Of a stretch of DNA of 64,000 nt, positions 7,355 to 16,458 are shown piece after piece. How positions within the stretch are numbered: the first letter of the stretch is position 1; every line of letters begins with the position of its first letter. Both the position numbers and the translations under genes were made by a program. Location: NCBI RefSeq assembly GCF_020404405.1, contig NZ_JAIZDA010000006.1, positions 1 to 64,000 of the forward strand, given 5' to 3'. The notes below the pieces were generated by a model. The model was not told the DNA's origin, searched no databases, and was given only the letters and a program-made list of their open reading frames with translations. This DNA is from Novosphingobium sp. FKTRR1 (lineage in GTDB: Bacteria > Pseudomonadota > Alphaproteobacteria > Sphingomonadales > Sphingomonadaceae).

Positions 7355-8343
7355 GGCACCACCGCCTGCGCGAAACCGGCATGCAGTGCAAGCCTTGCGT
7401 CCTCGACCCGGCGGACCGAGCGTCCGCTGCGGCGGGCAAGCTCTGCCTCCCATTGGGGGCGTAGCGCGCGCAAAACGGCAGGCGCTGCGGTTAGCAGCAA
7501 TACGCCGGGCTCTTGCACCCGCTCCGCCTGACGCAACAAGCGGCGGGCGGCAGCACCCGCAGCGTTGAGAGCAAAGCGCGCCACCTGTGAGGGCCTTTCA
7601 AGCCGCGCGACGAGCTGCACGAAGCCGAAGCCGTTCATGCCGGTCCGCTCGCCGCGCCAGCCGGACAGGGCCTCTGCCAGCGCAGCGTCGACCGTTTGGC
7701 GATCTGCCCGATGTTCGAGCGAGGGGAAGTCGATGCCGACCGATCCGCCGATGTCGAGGCGCGCAAGGGCTCCTGCGATGGCAGGCACGGCCGCCAGCGC
7801 GAGCGCGCGAGGGGGCAGCGCGCCGTCGATGTCGATCAGGGTCATGGCCGGGGTCGGGCACACCAGCAACGTTCCGCCAGAGAAGGCCACCTCACCGGTC
7901 AGCGCCTGTTCGACAAGGTCGTCCCAGCCCGCCACATCAAAGCTGCGGTCGGTGATGCGCAGCGTGCGGACCGGGTGGGGGCCTGCGGACAATTCCTCGG
8001 CGAGCGTGGGTGCTGGCGTGGGCTGGCGTTGGGGAGCGGGGCGCACCTGCGGCAATTTGGAACGGCCCCGTTCGGCCATGGCGGCGCGGGTGACTTGCAC
8101 CATCAGCGCGGCGCCTTCGGTCAGGCCGCCGTCGAGGCCGTCGATCAGGGCGACGCTGTTGTCGGGCAGACGCACCGCGCCGCGCCGGGTGCCGCCCACG
8201 CGGTGCAGCAGGCTGGCGCTGGTCACTGCTCCCGCGCGCCATGGCTCGTCGTCCCAGACCACACGACTGGCCAGAATTTCGCCGTTCTCGACCAGGATGG
8301 CGCGCGTTTCGGCGATGCCTTCCTCGATGAGCCATTCAGGCAA
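7351..8343 (-). CDS. Compact ribonuclease E/G-family protein
   Basis: With the TTG start at 8343 the protein has 330 residues and begins [23 protein letters not shown], matching the opening strand of RNase E/G ('...SETRVAYIDGGIL'). A shortened S1-like stretch follows (about 40-90). The catalytic DNase I-like region carries the acidic residues D171 (LIDIDG) and D205 (GIDFPSL), in the place of E. coli RNase E D303 and D346, plus 'LDIGG' and 'GFGFVQLVARLERPS'. It is much shorter than RNase G (about 490), mainly because the 5'-sensor region is missing and the linker is Pro-rich. An upstream in-frame GTG/ATG region would overlap maf entirely. The TTG overlaps the maf stop, and the stop overlaps yacG. 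It probably acts in RNA processing, but that is inferred. Confidence 0.8.
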   Translation of the reverse strand: MPEWLIEEGIAETRAILVENGEILASRVVWDDEPWRAGAVTSASLLHRVGGTRRGAVRLPDNSVALIDGLDGGLTEGAALMVQVTRAAMAERGRSKLPQVRPAPQRQPTPAPTLAEELSAGPHPVRTLRITDRSFDVAGWDDLVEQALTGEVAFSGGTLLVCPTPAMTLIDIDGALPPRALALAAVPAIAGALARLDIGGSVGIDFPSLEHRADRQTVDAALAEALSGWRGERTGMNGFGFVQLVARLERPSQVARFALNAAGAAARRLLRQAERVQEPGVLLLTAAPAVLRALRPQWEAELARRSGRSVRRVEDARLALHAGFAQAVVP

Positions 8344-8995
8344 GGGGTACTCCGGCTGCCTGCAACAGGCGGCGCGTTTCGAACAAGGGCAGGCCGACCA
8401 CGCCCGAATGGCTGCCTGCAAGCCAGCCGCAAAAGCCCTCAGCCGCGCCCTGAATGGCATAACCCCCGGCCTTGCCGTGCCATTCGCCACCAGCGATGTA
8501 GGCTTCGATCTCGGCGTCGGAGAGGCGCTTGAAACGGACGATCGTTTCGCTCAACGCCTCGCGCAGCGTGCCGTCCGGGTAGAGCAGGGCGACGGCGGAA
8601 AACACGCGATGGCGGCGGCCCGAAAGCAGCGCCAGACAGGCGCGCGCGGTTGCCTCATCCTCGGCCTTGGGCAGGATGCGGCGGCCTGCGCCGACAACCG
8701 TGTCGCCCGCCAGTATCAGCGCGCCGGGCGCAAGAGCGGCAGCGGCGCGCGCCTTTGCAGCGGCTAGGCGCACGGCATGCGCGCGGGGAAGCTCACCCGG
8801 CAGAGGACTTTCGTCGATATCGGCGGGGGCAACGCCATCTGCCACCACGCCAAGCCTTGCCAGCAGATCACGGCGGCGCGGACTGGCAGAGGCAAGGATC
8901 AGTGGCGGGCGCGGATCAGCGACACCGTTTGTCGGCACATCCGAGGCGGTCACGTCACGACCGGGCTGAAAAGGGTCAGAATTGGCCGGGACCAC
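8336..8995 (-). CDS. maf: Maf family nucleoside triphosphate pyrophosphatase
   Basis: Maf proteins hydrolyse non-canonical or canonical NTPs to NMP and pyrophosphate. The signature [18 protein letters not shown] is present, with the conserved ILAGDTVV segment, the acidic KAEDEA region and the C-terminal [12 protein letters not shown] and [11 protein letters not shown] motifs. The frame as given starts at a GTG (8995) that overlaps the end of infA and leaves about 30 residues before the signature. GTG codons at 8953 or 8938 would give a more typical N-terminus. Its stop overlaps the TTG of the RNase-like gene. infA-maf-yacG clustering is common in this class. Confidence 0.9.
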   Translation of the reverse strand: MVPANSDPFQPGRDVTASDVPTNGVADPRPPLILASASPRRRDLLARLGVVADGVAPADIDESPLPGELPRAHAVRLAAAKARAAAALAPGALILAGDTVVGAGRRILPKAEDEATARACLALLSGRRHRVFSAVALLYPDGTLREALSETIVRFKRLSDAEIEAYIAGGEWHGKAGGYAIQGAAEGFCGWLAGSHSGVVGLPLFETRRLLQAAGVPLA

Positions 8996-9221
8996 CGCGA
9001 CCGGGCATGAAGCGGTACGTGATCCGCCCCTTGGTCAGGTCATAGGGTGTCAGTTCCACCAGCACTTCGTCGCCGACAAGCACGCGGATACGGTTCTTGC
9101 GCATCTTTCCGGCGGTGTGGCCGAGGATCTCGTGGTCGTTTTCAAGCTTTACGCGAAACATCGCGTTGGGCAGCAGTTCGACCACGGTGCCGCGCATCTC
9201 GAGGAGTTCTTCTTTCGCCAT
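8976..9221 (-). CDS. infA: Translation initiation factor IF-1
   Basis: This 81-residue single-domain S1/OB-fold protein begins [19 protein letters not shown], with the family's core [27 protein letters not shown] written as a continuous barrel. IF-1 occupies the ribosomal A site with IF-2 and IF-3 during initiation. The C-terminal extension [11 protein letters not shown] is usual in alphaproteobacteria, whose IF-1 is longer than the 72 residues of E. coli. The start at 9221 gives the canonical N-terminus. It is the first gene of the minus-strand run towards tRNA-Phe, and its promoter must lie in the 289-base gap shared with the divergent TonB-dependent receptor. Confidence 0.97.
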   Translation of the reverse strand: MAKEELLEMRGTVVELLPNAMFRVKLENDHEILGHTAGKMRKNRIRVLVGDEVLVELTPYDLTKGRITYRFMPGRGGPGQF

Positions 9222-9359
9222 CGGGCGCTTTCGGTTGCCTTTGTGCCTGGTTGCCGAACGTATCGTGGATAGCGCGGCAATCGGCAAATGGGCCGCGCGT
9301 GGCGCCCATAGCGGGCGCGCGCGCAAAAGGGAAGATGCTGCGTTACAGGCTTGTTGCGC

Positions 9360-9390
9360 CATGCTGACACGCTCCGATCCGTTCAGCATG
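9360..9390. repeat. Inverted repeat upstream of the TonB-dependent receptor
   Basis: Perfect 8-base arms CATGCTGA (9360-9367) and TCAGCATG (9383-9390) are separated by 15 bases in the divergent gap between infA and the receptor gene. The spacing suits either an operator or a small stem-loop. No known consensus is recognised. The rest of the gap 9222-9510 shows nothing else that I can support. Confidence 0.4.
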
Positions 9391-9510
9391 CTGCAATGCG
9401 ACAAAATGATACGCTTTCTGCGTTGTCGCCGGGTCGGTCGATCGACAAGTGAGGCGGCGGGACTGCAGGCGACCGCAAGGTTGCCTTTCAACGATGAGGT
9501 TTGAGTACCC

Positions 9511-12027
9511 GTGATCGAACTGCGTGGAGCAATGTCGCTGGCTGCGGCGGCGATAGGCATGACCCCTGCTGTCGTTGCCGCCAATGCGTTGCCGATGGCG
9601 CCTGCCGATGCGTTTGCCGATGCGCCGGCCGCTCCACAAGCCGCACCCGATGCGGGGCTGTCGGTGTCGGGTGAGCCGCTGGCGGTGGATCGCAACGGCG
9701 ACGGTGTGGACGACAACGGGGAGATCCTCGTGATCGCGCGGCCATTCCTGAAGGGACAGGTCAAGGCCGAGCAGCCACCGATCGTCACGCTCGATGAAGC
9801 CGATATCGCGGCCTATGGCGTCGGTTCCCTGCAGGAACTGCTGGCGGCGCTGGTCCCGCAGACCGGGACTGGGCGGGGACGCGGTGACGGCACGCCGGTG
9901 ATCCTGCTCAACGGGATGCGGATCAGCAGCTTCCGCGAGATGCGCGGGCTTCCCCCCGAAGCGATCCGCCGGGTCGAGGTGCTGCCCGAGGAAGTCTCGC
10001 TGAAATACGGCTATCGCCCCGATCAGCGCGTGGTGAACTTCATCCTGAAGGATCATTTTCGCTCGTTTGGCAGCGAAACCAGCCTGAACCTGCCCGCGCG
10101 CGGCGGCTATGCCGAAGCCGAGGAGGAGGCGACCCTGACGCGCATCGAGAAGGGCGCGCGGATCAACATCACCGGCGATTACCAACAGCGTTCCGCCCTG
10201 ACCGAGGCCGAGCGCGGCATCGCCTATGCGACAACGCCGACATCCGGATCGGCCAACCCGGCGGATTATCGCACCCTGTTGGCATCGACCCGGTCGGGCT
10301 CGCTCAACGCCACGGTCGCGCGCCCGCTGAGCGGTGGCGCCGGGCTGACTCTCAATGCGTTGGTCCAGCGCGACAGCAGCGACAGCATGAACGGGCTGAA
10401 GTCCGATGATCCGGTCCTGTCGCTCAACACGATCAAGCGCACCACCACGGTCTCGGGCGGCGCTGCTCTCAACAAGCCGCTGGGCAGCTGGCAGATGGCG
10501 GCCACGCTCGATGCCAGCCATGTCGATGCCACCAGCATGATCGACACCGCCGACGCGGCCGACCCCTATCGCGCACGCAGTCGCACCGACAGCGTGACCT
10601 CGCTCGCCACGCTCAGCGGGTCGCCGGTGCGACTGCCGGGCGGCGAGGTGTCGCTGACCGGCAAAGTGGGCTTTGCCTGGTCGGGCATCATCGGCACCAG
10701 CACGCGCACGGCGGCCACGGATTCGCACTTGCAGCGCGGCGATGGTCAGGTCGGTTTCAGCCTTGATCTGCCGCTCACCAGCCGCCGCGAAGGCTTCGGT
10801 GCGGCGCTGGGCGACCTGTCGTTCAACGTCAATGCCGAGGTACACCATCTGTCCGACTTCGGCGATCTGACCGACTATGGCGCGGGACTGACGTGGAAAC
10901 CGGTCGAGAAGCTGGCCCTTTCGGCCAGCTACATCGGCACACAGGCGGCGCCGGGGTTGTCCGACCTTGGCGGACCGACGGTGGTGACGCCGGGGGTGAC
11001 GGTCTATGACTTCAGCACCGGGCAAAGCGTGGTCGTCACCAGCATCAGCGGCGGCAACCGCTCGCTGGCGCGCGAACGGCAGCGCGACATCAAGTTGGCG
11101 GCCGAATGGACTCTGCCGTTCCTCGCCAACAGTTCGCTGGTTCTGGAATACTTCCGCAACGCTTCGAACAACGCCACCAGCAGCTTCCCCTGGCTGACAC
11201 CCGAGGTCGAGGCTGCGTTCCCCGGCCGGGTGGTGCGCGATGCGGTGACCGGGCGGATCGTGTCGATCGACAGCAGTCCGGTGACGATTGCCCAGACGCA
11301 CAGTTCGCGGCTGCGCACCACGCTCAATCTGGGCGGAAACTTCGGCAAGCCCGACCCGAGCGTGCAACAGCGGCGCGGCGCATTCGGCGCATTGCGCGGT
11401 GCCGGGCTGGGCAGGCCGCCGGGCGGCTTTGGCGGCGCGGGCGCGCGTCCGGGTGGTGGAGCAGGCGCCGGACCTGGCGCCGGACCTGGCGGAGGCCGTG
11501 GTCCCGGCGGATTTGGTGGCGGTCCTCCTCCTGCGGACGGCCGGGGGCGGTGGAACCTGTCGCTCAGCCATTCGATCGAACTGACCAATACCGCGCAGAT
11601 CGTGCCGGGGGGCACCGTGCTCGACCTGCTGAGGGGCGACGCCTTGACCACCAGCGGCGTGGCCCGACACAGCATCCAGCTTGATGCCGGGGTGTTCTAT
11701 CGCGGCTTCGGCTTGCGCGCCAATGGCACCTACACCAGCGGCACCCATGTCGATTCGACCGACATTCCGGCGGCGGGGCGGCTGCGCTTCGGTCCGCTGG
11801 CCACGGTCAATCTGCGCCTGTTCGCCAACCTTGAGCAGATCGCGCATCTGCCGCCCGGCTCGCATGGCTTCCTGAAAGGCGCGCGGCTGACGCTGGCGGC
11901 GGACAACCTGTTCGACGGCCAGCAAAAGGTCACCGATGCCACCGGGCAGACTCCGCTGCGCTATCAGTCGGGGTATCTCGATCCGGCGGGACGGGTGATC
12001 AAGCTGGAGTTCCGCAAGCAGTTCTGA
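9511..12027 (+). CDS. TonB-dependent receptor with Gly-rich insertion
   Basis: This 838-residue outer-membrane receptor uses a GTG start and opens with an Ala-rich export-like segment. The stretch [12 protein letters not shown] (60-71) resembles an EF-hand calcium loop and is followed by a TonB-box-like EILVIARP. The plug domain spans about 85-190 ([62 protein letters not shown]). The remainder is a beta-barrel ending LEFRKQF with a terminal aromatic, as expected for BAM insertion. An unusual segment at about 625-680 is almost all Gly, Ala, Pro and Arg and would form a very flexible loop or periplasmic turn. The substrate is unknown. The neighbours are housekeeping genes, with no dedicated transport partner visible. 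Confidence 0.85.
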   Translation: MIELRGAMSLAAAAIGMTPAVVAANALPMAPADAFADAPAAPQAAPDAGLSVSGEPLAVDRNGDGVDDNGEILVIARPFLKGQVKAEQPPIVTLDEADIAAYGVGSLQELLAALVPQTGTGRGRGDGTPVILLNGMRISSFREMRGLPPEAIRRVEVLPEEVSLKYGYRPDQRVVNFILKDHFRSFGSETSLNLPARGGYAEAEEEATLTRIEKGARINITGDYQQRSALTEAERGIAYATTPTSGSANPADYRTLLASTRSGSLNATVARPLSGGAGLTLNALVQRDSSDSMNGLKSDDPVLSLNTIKRTTTVSGGAALNKPLGSWQMAATLDASHVDATSMIDTADAADPYRARSRTDSVTSLATLSGSPVRLPGGEVSLTGKVGFAWSGIIGTSTRTAATDSHLQRGDGQVGFSLDLPLTSRREGFGAALGDLSFNVNAEVHHLSDFGDLTDYGAGLTWKPVEKLALSASYIGTQAAPGLSDLGGPTVVTPGVTVYDFSTGQSVVVTSISGGNRSLARERQRDIKLAAEWTLPFLANSSLVLEYFRNASNNATSSFPWLTPEVEAAFPGRVVRDAVTGRIVSIDSSPVTIAQTHSSRLRTTLNLGGNFGKPDPSVQQRRGAFGALRGAGLGRPPGGFGGAGARPGGGAGAGPGAGPGGGRGPGGFGGGPPPADGRGRWNLSLSHSIELTNTAQIVPGGTVLDLLRGDALTTSGVARHSIQLDAGVFYRGFGLRANGTYTSGTHVDSTDIPAAGRLRFGPLATVNLRLFANLEQIAHLPPGSHGFLKGARLTLAADNLFDGQQKVTDATGQTPLRYQSGYLDPAGRVIKLEFRKQF

Positions 12028-12054
12028 CCTGCATGCGAACGGCGGGATGACCGG

Positions 12055-12453
12055 TCAGCAGCGGCTCTTGCGCCCTTGTACGAACTCGCGTGCGTGGCGG
12101 CGCTGCTGCGCCTGCTCATAGGCGCGATAGCTATCGGAGAAGTTGCGGATTTCGACGATGGCCGGCATCGGCAGCAATTCCTCGAACTCAAGCGCGACAA
12201 GGTCGGCGTGGCGGCGCACCACGATGCCAAAGGCTTCATGCCCGCAGGCTTCGAGGACCGCGCTTTCACCCAGACGCGCGCTGATGCCGGTGGCCAGAAT
12301 GCCCGCACCGCTTTGCGACAGGTCAAGCAACCAGCACTTGTGGTGGCCATCGAGTAGGATCAGCGTGACCGGAATGCCGAGGCGGACGCGCGCAGCCTTG
12401 CGCCGTCCGATACGATGGCTTGCGGAAACGGGCGGAGGAACGTGAACGGACAT
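12055..12453 (-). CDS. PilZ-domain protein
   Basis: From the ATG at 12453 the product has 132 residues (MSVHVPPPVSASHRIGRRKAARVRL). The arginine-rich RRKAARVRL and the later DLSQSGAGI correspond to the RxxxR and (D/N)xSxxG motifs that bind cyclic-di-GMP in PilZ domains, so ligand binding is likely. A single PilZ domain fills nearly the whole protein and there is no membrane segment. It probably acts as a small diffusible c-di-GMP receptor. It is convergent with the TonB receptor and transcribed away from uvrC, with no operon partner. A longer frame to 12555 exists but adds residues without domain support. Confidence 0.82.
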   Translation of the reverse strand: MSVHVPPPVSASHRIGRRKAARVRLGIPVTLILLDGHHKCWLLDLSQSGAGILATGISARLGESAVLEACGHEAFGIVVRRHADLVALEFEELLPMPAIVEIRNFSDSYRAYEQAQQRRHAREFVQGRKSRC

Positions 12454-12587
12454 GGTCCAGCCAGCTTCGTTCCCGAGCGGTGAAGGGCTGCATTCCGGGG
12501 CCATCGGTATGACTGCGGATAGACTGTTCGGGAAAACTGCCGCGCCGCTCTCCAAATTCGCTGCAAAACGTCCTATCTGCCAACGCT

Positions 12588-14531
12588 ATGGCACGCACAC
12601 CCGCCGGTACGCCGGCCACGCCCAACGGCGCCGAACGCTTCAACGAGGACAAGGCCACCTATGCCGTGCGTGGCGGGGACCAGCCCGACCTTGAGCGCGG
12701 TGTCGAAACCATCCGCGACACCGTGCGTACGCTGCCCGCGCGGCCGGGGGTTTACCGCATGTGCGACGTGCGCGGCGATGTGCTCTATGTCGGCAAGGCT
12801 CGGGTGCTGAAGAACCGGGTGGCCAATTACACGCAGGTCGACCGCTTGCCCAACCGGCTGCGGCGCATGGTCAGCCAGACCCGCAGCATGACCATCGTCA
12901 CCACCAATTCCGAGGCTGAGGCGCTGTTGCTCGAAGCGCAACTGATCAAGCGCTATCGTCCGCCCTACAACGTGCTGCTGCGCGACGACAAATCGTTCCC
13001 GTTCATCCTGCTGCGCGCCGATCATGCCTTTCCCCGGCTGACCAAGCATCGCGGCGCGCGCAAGGCCAAGGGCAACTATTATGGCCCGTTCGCCAGCGCA
13101 GGATCGGTCAACACCACGATCAACGCGCTGCAAAAGCTGTTCCTTTTGCGCAGTTGCAACGATGGTTTCATGAGCCGTCGTGACCGGCCGTGCCTGCTCT
13201 ATCAGATCAAGCGCTGCTCGGCCCCGTGCGTCGACCGCATCAGCGAAGCCGACTATGCCGAACTGGTGCGTCAGGCCAAGGACTTCCTGGGCGGCAGATC
13301 GGGCGCGGTCCAGCGCGAGATCGAGGCAGAGATGACGCAGGCCGCCGAGGCGCTCGATTTCGAGCGGGCGGCAAGGCTCCGCGATCGCTTGCGCGCGGCC
13401 ACCTTCATTCAGGGCAGCCAGGCGATCAATGCCGAAGGCGTGGGCAATGCCGACGTGTTCGCAATGGCAAACACCGGCGGTCAGGTGGGAATCCAGGCTT
13501 TCTTCATCCGGGGCGGGCAGAACTGGGGGCATCGCGCATTCTTCCCCAGCCACACCGACGGACTGGACGATAGCGAAGTGCTGACCAGCTTCCTCGCCCA
13601 GTTCTATGAGGAAGTGCCGCCGCCCCGGCTGATCCTGCTCGACCGCGAATTGCCCGAAGCCGATCTGCTGGCCGAGGCGTTGCACGGGGCGGCAAGCGGC
13701 AAGGTCGAGATCTCGGTGCCCCAGCGCGGCGATCGGCGCCGGTTGATGGAGCAGGCCAGCCGCAATGCCACCGAGGCGCTGGAGCGCAGGCTGGCCGAAA
13801 GCGGCACCAAGGCGCGCACCAACCGCGATCTGGCCGAGTTCCTTGAACTGTCCGAAGTGCCTCAGCGCATCGAAATCTATGACAACAGCCACATTCAGGG
13901 CACCAATGCGCTGGGCGCGATGGTGGTGGCCGGGCCCGAGGGGTTCCTGAAAGGGCAGTACCGCAAGTGGAACATCAAGGTCGCGCAGACCAACGATGAC
14001 TTTGCCATGATGCGTGAGGTGTTCCAGCGCCGCTTTGCCCGTGCACAGGAAGAGGATCCCGAGCGCGAGAACGGCACCTGGCCCGATCTGGTGTTGATCG
14101 ACGGCGGCAAGGGTCAGATGAGCGCGGTGCGAGAAACGCTGGATGAACTGGGCATCGAGGACGTGCCGCTGATCGCGATCGCCAAGGGACCGCACCATGG
14201 GCGCGAGGGGCGCGAGGTCTTTCACTTTCCCGACGGACGCGAAAAGATGCTGCCGGTCAATTCGCCGCTGCTCTTCCACCTGCAACGGCTGCGCGACGAG
14301 GTGCACCGCTTTGCCATCGGCGCGCACCGCGAAAAGCGCAGCCGCGCGATCACTGCCAGTCCGCTTGACGAAATTGCCGGCATCGGTCCCGCGCGCAAGC
14401 GGGCGCTGCTGCTGCACTTCGGCACGGCGGGCAAAGTGCGTGCGGCCAGCCTTGAGGATCTGCAACGTGCGCCGGGGGTTAGCAGCGCGGTCGCTCAGAC
14501 GGTCTATGACTTCTACCATCCTGCCGGGTGA
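12588..14531 (+). CDS. uvrC: UvrABC excinuclease subunit C
   Basis: UvrC makes both incisions around a lesion in nucleotide excision repair. The 647-residue protein has all the expected modules. The N-terminal GIY-YIG nuclease covers about 50-135 (GVYRMCD...VLYVGKARVLKNRV). A Cys-rich segment follows (CNDGFMSRRDRPCLLYQIKRCSAPC), then the UVR UvrB-binding motif at about 243-272 (ALDFERAARLRDRL). The RNase H-like 3' incision domain covers about 425-560 (IEIYDNSHIQGTNALGAMV, LVLIDGGKGQ), and the C-terminal helix-hairpin-helix begins near 595 (IAGIGPARKRALLLHFG). The ATG at 12588 leaves a typical sphingomonad N-terminal tail of about 45 residues. The gene stands alone. Confidence 0.97.
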   Translation: MARTPAGTPATPNGAERFNEDKATYAVRGGDQPDLERGVETIRDTVRTLPARPGVYRMCDVRGDVLYVGKARVLKNRVANYTQVDRLPNRLRRMVSQTRSMTIVTTNSEAEALLLEAQLIKRYRPPYNVLLRDDKSFPFILLRADHAFPRLTKHRGARKAKGNYYGPFASAGSVNTTINALQKLFLLRSCNDGFMSRRDRPCLLYQIKRCSAPCVDRISEADYAELVRQAKDFLGGRSGAVQREIEAEMTQAAEALDFERAARLRDRLRAATFIQGSQAINAEGVGNADVFAMANTGGQVGIQAFFIRGGQNWGHRAFFPSHTDGLDDSEVLTSFLAQFYEEVPPPRLILLDRELPEADLLAEALHGAASGKVEISVPQRGDRRRLMEQASRNATEALERRLAESGTKARTNRDLAEFLELSEVPQRIEIYDNSHIQGTNALGAMVVAGPEGFLKGQYRKWNIKVAQTNDDFAMMREVFQRRFARAQEEDPERENGTWPDLVLIDGGKGQMSAVRETLDELGIEDVPLIAIAKGPHHGREGREVFHFPDGREKMLPVNSPLLFHLQRLRDEVHRFAIGAHREKRSRAITASPLDEIAGIGPARKRALLLHFGTAGKVRAASLEDLQRAPGVSSAVAQTVYDFYHPAG

Positions 14532-14732
14532 TCAGGGTCGCCTGGACGAACCAGTTTGAGCAGAGCGATGCTGTGACGAGTCGCACAGGGCGTTTTGCGC
14601 TTGAAGACTCGCCCTGCCACCCATAGGCAACGGTTTGCCTTGCGAACGAAGCGGCTGAATTGCCGTTGACGTGAAGATTTGCAAGGTTGGCGTGCGACCT
14701 GTGTCGGCAGGCGCGGTCTGAGGGGGCAACTG

Positions 14733-15830
14733 GTGCGCAGTGCGAACGGTGGCGGACTGAGGCATCCCTTCGGGTTTTGTCGGCGCACCTGTGTGGCGAT
14801 GGCGCTGGGCCTGCTGGCGGGCACATTCGCCGCGTGTGGAACCGTCGCGGCACAACCGGACAACGCCAGCGGGGTTGAACGCCAGATCGAACTGACGCTG
14901 TGGCAATCGATCGACAGCAACAATGATCCGGCCCTCTATGAGGCTTATCTGGTGCGCTATCCCAACGGCGTTTTCGCCGATGTGGCGCGCCTTAAGATCA
15001 CCAAGTTGCGCGGAGCGGTGCCAGCGCCGACCGCGGTGCCAGTTCCGGCAACAACGACGGCACCGGCGCCGGTCGCTGTCGTCCCGCCCCCGGTTCAGGC
15101 GCCTGCGCCGGTTGCGGTGCCTGTCAATCCGGTGCCTGTCACCCCGCCTCCGCTTCCGCCTGCGCCTCCGCCGGTTCAAGTGCCAGAGGTGCCGCCTGCT
15201 GCGGCGTCAGTGCCACCGCCGGTTGCGGCCGTTGCCCCGCCTGCGGCCGACTCGTCAACGGTTGCACCCTCGGGCGCGGATCAGTTGCAGGAACTCAACC
15301 GCACGCTGCAGGATCTGTCGAATTCGCAGATCAGCTTGCCGGTGCAGCCTTCACCGGGGGCAAGCGCGGCGGCCGCCTCCGCATCGCCACCTGACGCCGC
15401 ACCGCCACCTCCTTCCGCACCTGTGGTTGCCGCGCAAGTGGTCGCGCCGACGACCGGCCCGCTCGTCCGCGTGATCAACGGCGTCGCGATTCCATCGCCG
15501 CCAGTGCTGGCGTTCGTGACGCCGATATCATTGCCGACCCGTTTCTGCAGCGATGTGGCCCGCAACACCTTTCACAGTACGCAGTACGCTCCGGTTATCG
15601 CGGTAGCACGGCGCAACAATCAGGCGGCGATCACCTACATGGCGAAGCTCAACGCGATGTACGAACAATACCACCTGAGCGACAATGCGGCCGCGCAGAA
15701 CGCGCTGGTCGAGGCTTCGCGGACCTATGAACCACAGGCGCAGGCTGCGTTCGATACGCTTGACGGATTGGTGCACCTCTATCCCGCGATCATGGCGGTG
15801 CCGATCGTCGCTTGCGATAAAGGCCAATAA
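14733..15830 (+). CDS. Exported proline-rich protein of unknown function
   Basis: The start is set at GTG 14733 because AGGGGG lies 7 bases upstream; a TTG at 14679 would extend it without a ribosome site. The 365-residue product has an Arg-containing n-region (FCRRTC) and a hydrophobic core ending in GTFAACGTVAAQ, read as a signal peptide with a possible lipobox. The segment 'LTLWQSIDSNNDPALYEAYLVRYPNGVFADVARLK' is a short repeat type often found beside caspase-like and Sel1 proteins in alphaproteobacteria. About 180 residues of Pro/Ala/Val-rich linker follow, then a conserved-looking C-terminal domain with paired Cys (RFCSDVARNT...IVACDKGQ). It probably spans or lines the periplasm. Function unknown. 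Confidence 0.7.
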   Translation: MRSANGGGLRHPFGFCRRTCVAMALGLLAGTFAACGTVAAQPDNASGVERQIELTLWQSIDSNNDPALYEAYLVRYPNGVFADVARLKITKLRGAVPAPTAVPVPATTTAPAPVAVVPPPVQAPAPVAVPVNPVPVTPPPLPPAPPPVQVPEVPPAAASVPPPVAAVAPPAADSSTVAPSGADQLQELNRTLQDLSNSQISLPVQPSPGASAAAASASPPDAAPPPPSAPVVAAQVVAPTTGPLVRVINGVAIPSPPVLAFVTPISLPTRFCSDVARNTFHSTQYAPVIAVARRNNQAAITYMAKLNAMYEQYHLSDNAAAQNALVEASRTYEPQAQAAFDTLDGLVHLYPAIMAVPIVACDKGQ

Positions 15831-15954
15831 AGTCATCATTTGAGGCCTTTTCAGGCCCAATTCTGGCACATTTCGGCGGGTTTCATCGCAGTTTACGACC
15901 GGGTTAAGCTTGATTTGACCGCAATCCGCGATAACCACATCGCAGGGGTGAGGC

Positions 15955-16440
15955 ATGATACGAAGATTCGTGGCGTTTGTGGGGGCTATGGCCCTGGTTG
16001 CAACCCAACCGGTACAGGCCGCTTGCATCGATGAACCCGTGCGCATGGCGGCCCGGCTTCATGAATTCGAGATCATGATGCAATCGATCATGCTGCGGTG
16101 TTCCAAAGTGGGCGTCGCGATGCAGGATCACTTCGGCCAGCTTGAGGCGGCCCAGCGCGCGCGGTTTGATGAGGCGACCGGCTTGCTGAAACATTATTTC
16201 ACCGACAAGCTGGGCGTGCAGGTGGCGCACAAGGGCAGCCTTGATCTGCTCTCGACGATCATCGCCAACAAGTATGGCGGCGGCAACACCAATCTGGTCG
16301 GTTGCCGCCAGTTCGACTTCGTGCTGACCAAGGCCAGCATCAAGGCGGCGGGCAAAATCGACATGTTGTCGGTCATCGCCACCGGGCTGGTGGCGCGGCC
16401 GACGCTTGAAGAACGGTTCTGCCCGGCCGAAAAACCGTGA
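15955..16440 (+). CDS. Secreted protein of unknown function
   Basis: This 161-residue protein starts with a clear signal peptide, MIRRFVAFVGAMALVATQPVQA, with cleavage expected after AQA or QA-A. The mature part contains four cysteines (in ACIDE, LRCSK, VGCRQ and RFCPA), consistent with two disulfides in the periplasm, and is mostly helical. I do not recognise the family. It follows the proline-rich exported protein on the same strand by 124 bases, so the two could be related in function, but they share no obvious sequence similarity. It is convergent with tesB. Confidence 0.7.
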   Translation: MIRRFVAFVGAMALVATQPVQAACIDEPVRMAARLHEFEIMMQSIMLRCSKVGVAMQDHFGQLEAAQRARFDEATGLLKHYFTDKLGVQVAHKGSLDLLSTIIANKYGGGNTNLVGCRQFDFVLTKASIKAAGKIDMLSVIATGLVARPTLEERFCPAEKP

Positions 16441-16458
16441 CAGACTCAGGACCGCCGC

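Noticed and set aside
9343..11925. 860-residue minus-strand frame over the TonB receptor
   Set aside because: Long antisense open frames are expected in GC-rich DNA. Its sequence is Arg/Gln/His-rich with no fold, while the plus strand shows clear receptor motifs.
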